This document shows positions 58,805 through 64,000 of a DNA stretch of 64,000 bases, in pieces. The translations under genes were made by a program, and so were the position numbers. The notes under the pieces were generated by a model, which was given only the letters and a program-made list of their open reading frames with translations, was not told the DNA's origin and did no database searches. The DNA is from Adenophora triphylla var. japonica (lineage: Eukaryota > Streptophyta > Magnoliopsida > Asterales > Campanulaceae), in NCBI GenBank assembly GCA_022495995.1, contig JAFEMH010001463.1, positions 62,001-126,000 of the forward strand. Direction: 5' to 3'. Position 1 is the first letter of the stretch; each line of letters opens with the position of its first letter.

Positions 58805-59024
58805 GGGGTTGTTTGATAGTCCTTTTTAGGCTGGATAGGATTATTAATCCAATAAATTTGGTATTTGGTACATTAAATACAATCACTGTATTGTTTCTAA
58901 CAACCTGGATAGTAACCTCTTATCCCCTCTTATCCCCTTCTTATTAATTTCAAAAATAGGGTGGTATTATTAATCCCCTCACTATTAATACAGGCTAATC
59001 CTATCGTCCTACCAAACGAGCCCA
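58805..59024. mobile_element. MITE-like element
   Basis: Left GGGGTTGTTTGATAGTCC and right CGTCCTACCAAACGAGCCC are imperfect inverted ends, and inner GGATAGGATTATTAATCC / ATTAATACAGGCTAATCCTATC also pair. The termini resemble Tourist/PIF-type or hAT-type MITEs. A clear TSD was not found. Confidence 0.5.
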
Positions 59025-59115
59025 ATAAATTTTGGAAATTCAGTGATTTTGAAGTCTTAATTTTGACAATGAGATTAATTTTTTGAAACAAACAAAAAGA
59101 TAATATGAAACTATC

Positions 59116-59977
59116 TGATGAGCCCGGACCAGCTAGACCGGGCCCAAGCTCGGTCTGGTCCAAAGGACCAGTGACGTGGCACTTCCTTGACCGCCGAAGT
59201 CAAGATCGCGGACAGATAGACCCCTGAGGTCAAGACCGCGTTCCTCTCTGCATCATCCTACTCCAGACCGGAGGAATCCTGACCGCTGGCTTGGTGACCG
59301 CAGGAGGTATAACCGCTCCTTCCGTGCCCGCGTCAAATACCTTTGACCGCGCCCAAGATGTTGATCGCGGGATCATACCTGCCTCCCGATTATTTCACCT
59401 GCCTCCAGGTTAAATACCAAGGCTTAGTGAGCACGTTAGCTTACTGGCTCTGACATGCAAGTTGCCGGCTCACTCCCATCGCATTCAATGTGGTTCAGAC
59501 AGGCGCCTACTATTACCATTAATGCGCCGCACCGGATACACGACTCCTGTCCACATCAGCGACATCCCCTCTGACAGAGGATCCTCCTTCCCTGACAGAC
59601 CCAATCGGATGCGAACACGTGTATGCGGTCAAATACCAAAGTGCCCTTTAGGGCTGACCTCATGACTTACGTTAGCGAGCAGCTCCCATTGCCTATAAAT
59701 AGAAGACCTTTGTCCCCTTGGACAAGGTAAGTTCCAAATATACACTGTAAGCCATATTGCTCTCAAACCCTAAACACACACACACACATTCAAGGTATTC
59801 AAAGCCTTATATACTCAGTATTCTTACTCTCACACCCGAGGACCTGAGTTGAATTAACATCCAACTTTGACCTTAACGGTGCTTCATTTGTGTTGTGTTC
59901 TAGGTACATCCAACCATTAAAATTATCCTGCCAGATATCCTCGAACCGCTCTGACCCTGAAAAGCTTGGCGTCATCA
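59116..59977 (+). repeat. 5' LTR of the right-hand Tat element
   Basis: It starts TGATGAGCCCGGACC and ends TTGGCGTCATCA, with matching inverted TGATGA/TCATCA ends. It contains many GACCGC words, a TATAAATA box at 59694-59701 and CA-repeats (59772-59786). The second LTR lies outside the window, so the ends are inferred from the termini and from the primer site that follows. Confidence 0.75.
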
Positions 59978-59978
59978 G

Positions 59979-59996
59979 TGGTTCCATTGTCGGGAA
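59979..59996 (+). promoter_or_regulatory. Primer binding site of the right-hand Tat element
   Basis: TGGTTCCATTGTCGGGAA starts one base after the LTR end and begins with TGG as expected for pairing to a tRNA CCA end. I cannot name the tRNA from sequence alone. An alternative is TTGGCGTCATCAGTGG starting 16 bases earlier. Confidence 0.55.
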
Positions 59997-60095
59997 GCGT
60001 CATTTTGTTTCTCGTAAATTTTTATTTTCAGATACCCCTCGTGTTCTAAACAACCGACTGTCAAAAGGCTCTTCTTTTCAGTCATTTTTTCAAAT

Positions 60096-63000
60096 ATGTC
60101 TAGGATTTTGGAAAATGCCGGTCATTTGACCATCCAGGGAGATGACCAGGCGACCCCTTCCAATGTCAATAAGGATAAGCCAACTACCTCTGTTTTTCAG
60201 AGGATGGGGGCCCGTTCTCAAGGCTAAAGCAGCCTCTCCCCTGCTCAAAAGGTTTTACACAGACTGACGGATGAAGCCCGAGCTGAAAAAGCCCAAGCTC
60301 TCCTAAACAACAACCCAAAAACTCCCAACAATCATATAAAAATAGCCATCACCTCCCCAAATACTCCCCTTTCCCCCGAGCAGATCCTAAAAAGGCAGGA
60401 GATCCTGGCCGCCAAGTCCAAACTGGTCGCTGAGGCCATGGCCATCAACGACGCTCAGATGGACCTGTTTGAGATAGAGGCAAATGGCGGAATGCCACTC
60501 CCCGAGGGGTCACAAAGGTTCTCCCAACGAGCCCCTGCTAACTCGCTTCCTAGTCAAGCTAGGGGGGCAAAATGGGATGAACCAACCCTCAATCGCAGTC
60601 AGGTGCCCAGACGCAGTGTAGTGCAAGTGGACGATAGCGAGGAGATAGGGGAAGAGGCACAATCTAATCGCCGTGCGAAGTCCCAAGCCAGACCCTTGGC
60701 TCACGCCGGGGAGAAGGTCGTGACTCCACGTGCTAAGAAACAGAAGGTTGACGATCAGAACCCTGAATTTGTCAAATTTATGCACTAGATGTGTGAGACC
60801 CACCAAAAAACAGCCCAAAAATGTGGCCGCACAATGGATGCCTTCGGCGACAAGATTGCTCGGGCACCCATTCAGAAGGGCAAGCCCCCTCAAATGGAAA
60901 CATACGATGGCTCTAAAAATGCCAAGAGCCATATGGGGCGGTTCGAGGGACATATGGCCCTATTCTCCTCGGACGAGTCCGTGATGTGCAAAGCCTTAGC
61001 CGCAACTTTCACGGGCAAGGCCTTATCCTGGATGCTAGCCCTCAAGCCCCGATCCATCAAATCCTACAGCCAGTTCAGGCACATCTTCTTGAATGCTTTC
61101 GCCGGGGCAGGCGAGCCCGCACGACCAAAGATAGATCTTGTCCGCGTCAAGCAGTCCGCCTATGAGACAACCAAAAGCTACATCTCTCGGTTCCGAAAAA
61201 TGAGCGAGCAGATTGTGGACTTGGAAGAGGGTGATATCAGACTCTGTTTTGAGGGCGATCTCACCTCCTCGTTCCTCAAAATGAACTTTGCCTCCAACCG
61301 GCCCAAGAGCGTGGAGGAGATGTATGAGAGAGCCACTACCATTGCTTCAGCTGAAGAGCCAAATGAGGCTGCTCCCCGAGTCCATGTGAAAGAAAGAATC
61401 AGCCAAGTCCAGGAGACCGGCCAGGAGCCTGCCCGCAACAATAACCAGGGCAAGAACCGCGGCCGTGGAACGGACAAGCTTTGAAAAATCATGGAGGAAA
61501 CAGTTTATACCCCCCTCACACAACCGCGGGTAGTAATCATGAGAGCTTCAGAATTTCCCCCTCCTCCCCCAATGGGCCAAAAGCCAACTGAAAGGAGTAG
61601 CACCAAATTCTGTGAATATCATAACGACCACGGGCACGACACTGAGGACTGCTTCCAGTTAAAGAGAATTATTTAGCAAAAAATCAATGACGGGGAGCTA
61701 ACAAAATGGGTCAAGGGCCATAACAATTCCCCCAATAATAATAATCTCCAGCGGGCACGAACACCGCGGGGCCCCGAGAGGGTTGAGAGAGACAATTACG
61801 ATGACAAGTTGGGTGACTATGAGATTAATTTCATTGGAGAGGAGCCTCCATCCAACAAATAGCTCTCCCTCCAGATTCGAACCTTAGAAAAGGTTTTCTT
61901 GATCCCTCCAATGGCTCCCGAGGAAGAGCAAGAAATTGGGTTCAAAAGGAGTGAACTTGCCTCCTCCCTCTTTCACTCTACCCAACCCCTCACCCTCAGA
62001 ATGAGAATCAACCGGGCAAACATTGGCCTATTTTTAATCGATACAGGAGCGGCCAGGGATATACTCTACTACCATAATTTGGTAGGCATGAGGATGACTG
62101 AGGCTAACCTGACTCCATATGCGGGCATGCTCGAGGGGTTCACCAATCACGCTGTTGGGGTAAAGGGGACGATAGTGTTTGAAGTGACTATTGGGGAAAA
62201 GCCCATGCAGAAGACGACCAAAATTACTTTTATGGTGGTCGATCTTCCTTTCCAATACAATGCCATTCTCGGCGTAACTGCTCAGGCCGAATTGGGAATA
62301 ATCGCTTTTGTTCCCCACCAAAGGGTGAAATTTAACACCCCGGGCGGGATTGCCACAATAAAAAACCAGCCTGGGAAATTCCTCCGAGCACTAGAGGAGA
62401 AGAGGAAGGTGGAGAAAGGCCAGACATCCTGCCCGCAGAAAGAGGGCGATGACAAATTGAAAAAGGGGAAAGCCCATGAACTTGTTTCGGCACCCATTCC
62501 TATTGGCATGCTTTCTTTCCATACCACAAAGGTGGAGCTCAAGACAAGCAAGAAGTCCAAACAGTTGGCCCCTATTGAGGGAGGTTATATTGATAGGGGA
62601 ATTGAAGGAAAGATTGATCGGGAGGTCATATATTCCATGGCAGCGCTGACCGGAGACCAGGCCAACCCCCCAACCATTGTTATTGACTCCTTATACAATC
62701 GTGAAATCAGCGACATTCGACCTAACGATGAGCTCGAGGAGGTGGTTATTAACTTCCACTCCCCCGAACAAACTTTTAAGGTCGGGCTGGAAATTCACCC
62801 CGAGGAGAGAAGGATTCTTATCGAGTTCCTTCGATCAAATTGTGATGTGTTCGCCTGGAGGGTGGAGGATATGCAAGGAATCAGCGAGGACATGATCCTC
62901 CATAAAATCAATGATGACCCATCCTTCAAGAACATTCACCAAAAATCAAGATACTTCTCCCTGGAAAAGGAGATAGCAATCAAGGAAGAGGTCGAGAAGC

Positions 63001-64000
63001 TACTAAAATCGGGGATAATTAAGGAGATTTTCTACCCCAAGTGGCTAGCAAATGTAGTCATGGTCAAAAAGGCCAATGACAAGTGGAGAATGTGCGTTAA
63101 TTTCACCGATCTCAACAAAGCATGTCCCAAGGATTGCTTCCCTCTTCCTTGCATAGACAGATGGGTGGATTCAATAGCCGGTCACAGAGTATTGAGCTTC
63201 TTAGATGCATACTTCGGCTACCATCAGATCAAGATGGCTCCTGAAGATGTCCACTCCGTAGCTTTCATCGCTGTGGGCAAGACATACTGTTATACCATAA
63301 TGCCCTTCAGCCTGAAAAATGCGGGAGCCACCTACCAGCGAATGGTCAATATTGTCTTTAAGAACTAATTGGGCAGAAACCTTGAAGCCTACATCGATGA
63401 CATTGTTATAAAGACAAGAGAAAACTCCCACGAGCTCGACGTGGAGGAAACTTTCTCAAACTTGCGCCGCAATAACATGAAACTGAACCCCCTAAAATGT
63501 GCATTTGGGGTGAAAGCGGGCAAGTTCCTTGGATTCATGGTAAACCAGCGGGGAATTGAAGCTAATCCCGAAAAAATTCAAGCGCTGTTGGACATGAGGC
63601 CTCCTGCCTGCGTGAAGGATGTGCAAAAGTTAAACGGGTGCATCACCGCACTTGGCCGCTTTATCTCGCGGTCAGCAGAGAGATGCCTCCCCTTCTTCAA
63701 AACTCTGAAAGGGGGGAAGAAAGCTGACGAATTTGCATGGAGTCATGACTGCCGTCAAGCTTTTGAAGAAGTCAAGAGATACCTCGGCACTCCCCTCATT
63801 TCGCGGCCTGCTGGGAAGAACTTTTTCTGTTTTTAGTAGTTACTGATCTGGCAGTAGCTGCTGTTCTTGTAAGGGAGGATAATAACTCCCAAAAACCAGT
63901 TTATTATATATCTAAGGCACTGTCCGCCGTAGAAGGGCGTTATTTAAATATAGAGAAGTTAGCTTACGCCTTGCTTGTATCTGCTTGAAAATTAAGAGCC
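60096..64000 (+). pseudogene. Gag-protease-reverse transcriptase of the right-hand Tat element
   Basis: One frame runs from ATG 60096 to 63830. Gag shows a long N-terminal region, a capsid domain (GKALSWMLALKPRSI, SYSQFRHIFLNAFAG, 60890-61330) and a zinc knuckle [14 protein letters not shown] (61610-61655). Protease has LIDTGAARDIL (62034-62066). Reverse transcriptase has DKWRMCVNFTDLNKACPKDC, SFLDAYFGYHQIKM and YIDDIV (63399-63416), then LKCAFGVKAGKFLGFMV, typical of the Tat lineage. In-frame stops are at 60225, 60786, 61482, 61674, 61860 and 63366. A frameshift in T-runs near 63820-63830 moves RNase H (YYISKALSAVEGRYLNIEKLAYALL) to another frame, which has a TGA at 63986. The 3' part is outside the window. 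Confidence 0.88.

Larger units (their letters stand above)
59116..64000 (+). mobile_element. Tat-type Ty3/gypsy retrotransposon, 5' half
   Basis: 5' LTR (59116-59977), primer site, then gag, protease and reverse transcriptase with the start of RNase H; the rest is beyond the window. It is a different family from the nested elements (short LTR, TGATGA...TCATCA ends). Multiple stops show it is inactive. Confidence 0.85.

Noticed and set aside
59961..59977. LTR end placed before TTGGCGTCATCAGTGG
   Set aside because: That would leave no CA end; placing the end at TCATCA gives matching TGATGA/TCATCA termini and a TGG primer site one base later.

Overview
This window looks like repeat-rich nuclear DNA of a flowering plant, probably a eudicot; I cannot name the genus. 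The reasons are Ty3/gypsy elements of the Tat type, a CACTA (En/Spm) transposon with plant TNP2 and Ptta/En/Spm proteins, Stowaway-like MITEs, a mini-Helitron, plant mobile domain (PMD) and DUF7745-like genes, and one ordinary intron-bearing plant gene. I saw no rRNA, tRNA, organelle or bacterial features. Coordinates of exons and element ends were worked out by eye from splice signals, target-site duplications (TSDs) and repeat pairs.

Region 1 (1-29870) is one old Tat-type retrotransposon on the + strand whose 5' part lies before the window. It shows the end of integrase, then two genes on the opposite strand (a DUF7745-like gene and a four-exon PMD gene), tandem repeats, a polypurine tract and a 3' LTR (28074-29870). 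Three younger insertions sit inside it: a gag-only Tat-like element on the - strand (1257-10007, TSD CACGG), a 3.9-kb solo LTR inside PMD exon 2 (14133-25596, TSD CCCGT), and within that LTR a second gag-only relative on the - strand (14608-22178, TSD CAATT). A 168-bp Helitron, a MITE and a TA microsatellite also lie in the solo LTR. Taking the insertions out rejoins the PMD reading frame exactly.

Region 2 (29871-43214) holds the only gene that appears functional: a six-exon, 208-codon homologue of the N-terminal domain of the Hsp90 ATPase activator Aha1 (32232-42404), with a heat-shock-element-like site upstream. Its first intron (7.75 kb) carries an LTR-like element with 115-bp tandem repeats, and five Stowaway-like MITEs lie in introns 1, 3 and 5.

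Region 3 (about 43215-58037) is a decayed CACTA transposon. Palindromic GACGGAATATTCCGTC arrays lie near both ends, with a TNP2 pseudogene and a second Ptta/En/Spm gene between them. It also contains foreign material: a B3-domain fragment, a 1.1-kb GGT-type minisatellite, a fragment matching a Tat leader, a second DUF7745-like gene, and two long foldback repeats.

Region 4 (59116-64000) is the 5' half of another Tat-type element on the + strand: LTR, primer site, then gag, protease and reverse transcriptase in one frame broken by stops and one late frameshift. It runs off the right edge.
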